Below, in pieces: positions 4,896 through 5,015 of a DNA stretch of 5,015 nucleotides. The notes under the pieces were generated by a model, which saw only the letters and a program-made list of their open reading frames with translations, did not search any database and was not told where the DNA came from. A program made the translations under genes and the position numbers. The number at the start of each line of letters is the position of its first letter. Within the stretch, counting starts at the first letter, position 1. Source of the DNA: Hydrogenophaga sp. (GTDB lineage: Bacteria; Pseudomonadota; Gammaproteobacteria; Burkholderiales; Burkholderiaceae_C). The stretch covers positions 1 through 5,015 of the forward strand of contig JAGXRS010000016.1 of NCBI GenBank assembly GCA_018335615.1. The letters are read 5' to 3'.

Positions 4896-5015
4896 ATGAA
4901 AAAAAGAGTCGCCATCATCATGATGACCGCCGGTCCAGCCCTGATGGTGGGTTGCGGAGGCAGTTCCAGCAACGACCCCGCCCCCCCGCTCAACCCGGCC
5001 CCCCCGCACAACCCC
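4896..5015 (+). CDS. Putative lipoprotein, N-terminal part only
   Basis: The first 40 codons of a gene cut by the right window edge. The peptide starts MKKRVAIIMMTAGPALMVGC. It has a basic n-region (KKR), a hydrophobic stretch and a lipobox-like MVGC with the candidate lipidated Cys20 (Met at -3 is a tolerated but less common residue). GGSSSND follows, a typical flexible linker after a lipidated cysteine, then a Pro-rich stretch PAPPLNPAPPHNP with a doubled PLNPAPP/PHNP flavour. The start is well supported by AAGGAG seven bases upstream. Function cannot be told from this part. It lies 202 bases after the Met/His-rich lipoprotein gene on the same strand, so the two may be linked or may have separate promoters. 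Confidence 0.7.
   Translation, partial: MKKRVAIIMMTAGPALMVGCGGSSSNDPAPPLNPAPPHNP

Overview
The window looks like a chromosomal piece of a high-GC betaproteobacterium, most likely Burkholderiales and Comamonadaceae-like (the Hydrogenophaga/Acidovorax type). This is inferred from strongly G/C-biased third codon positions, from the protein sequences, and from a tsaE-amiC pair divergent from queG. No rRNA, tRNA, CRISPR array, transposase or integrase is visible.

Layout. Positions 1-592 (+) hold the 3' end of a gene that looks like the large (alpha) subunit of an aromatic ring-hydroxylating oxygenase. A complete small (beta) subunit gene follows, overlapping it by 4 bases. These are the end of a catabolic operon. 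Positions 593-925 are non-coding. They hold four copies of a REP-like palindromic repeat, arranged as two head-to-head pairs, plus an unrelated 8-bp hairpin, and they separate two convergent transcription units.

Positions 926-3029 (-) carry tsaE followed by amiC. TsaE is the ATPase that supports tRNA t6A37 synthesis. AmiC is a Tat-exported zinc N-acetylmuramoyl-L-alanine amidase with an N-terminal AMIN domain. Both starts appear to use non-ATG codons (GTG and TTG) placed behind good GGAGG Shine-Dalgarno sequences. Divergent from them is queG (3096-4205, +), encoding the cobalamin and Fe-S enzyme that completes queuosine at tRNA position 34. The core block therefore joins two anticodon-loop modification genes with a cell-separation amidase.

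Positions 4367-5015 (+) hold two small predicted lipoprotein genes with good ribosome-binding sites. One is a complete 108-residue protein very rich in Met, His and Gln, possibly metal-binding, that I do not recognise. The other is the first 40 residues of a lipoprotein with a Pro/Asn-rich start, cut by the window edge.

Most of the window is ordinary housekeeping sequence. The parts most worth a second look are the REP-like cluster, where two copies show compensatory stem changes, and the Met/His-rich lipoprotein with its internal repeat. I see no clear evidence for a new multi-gene system.
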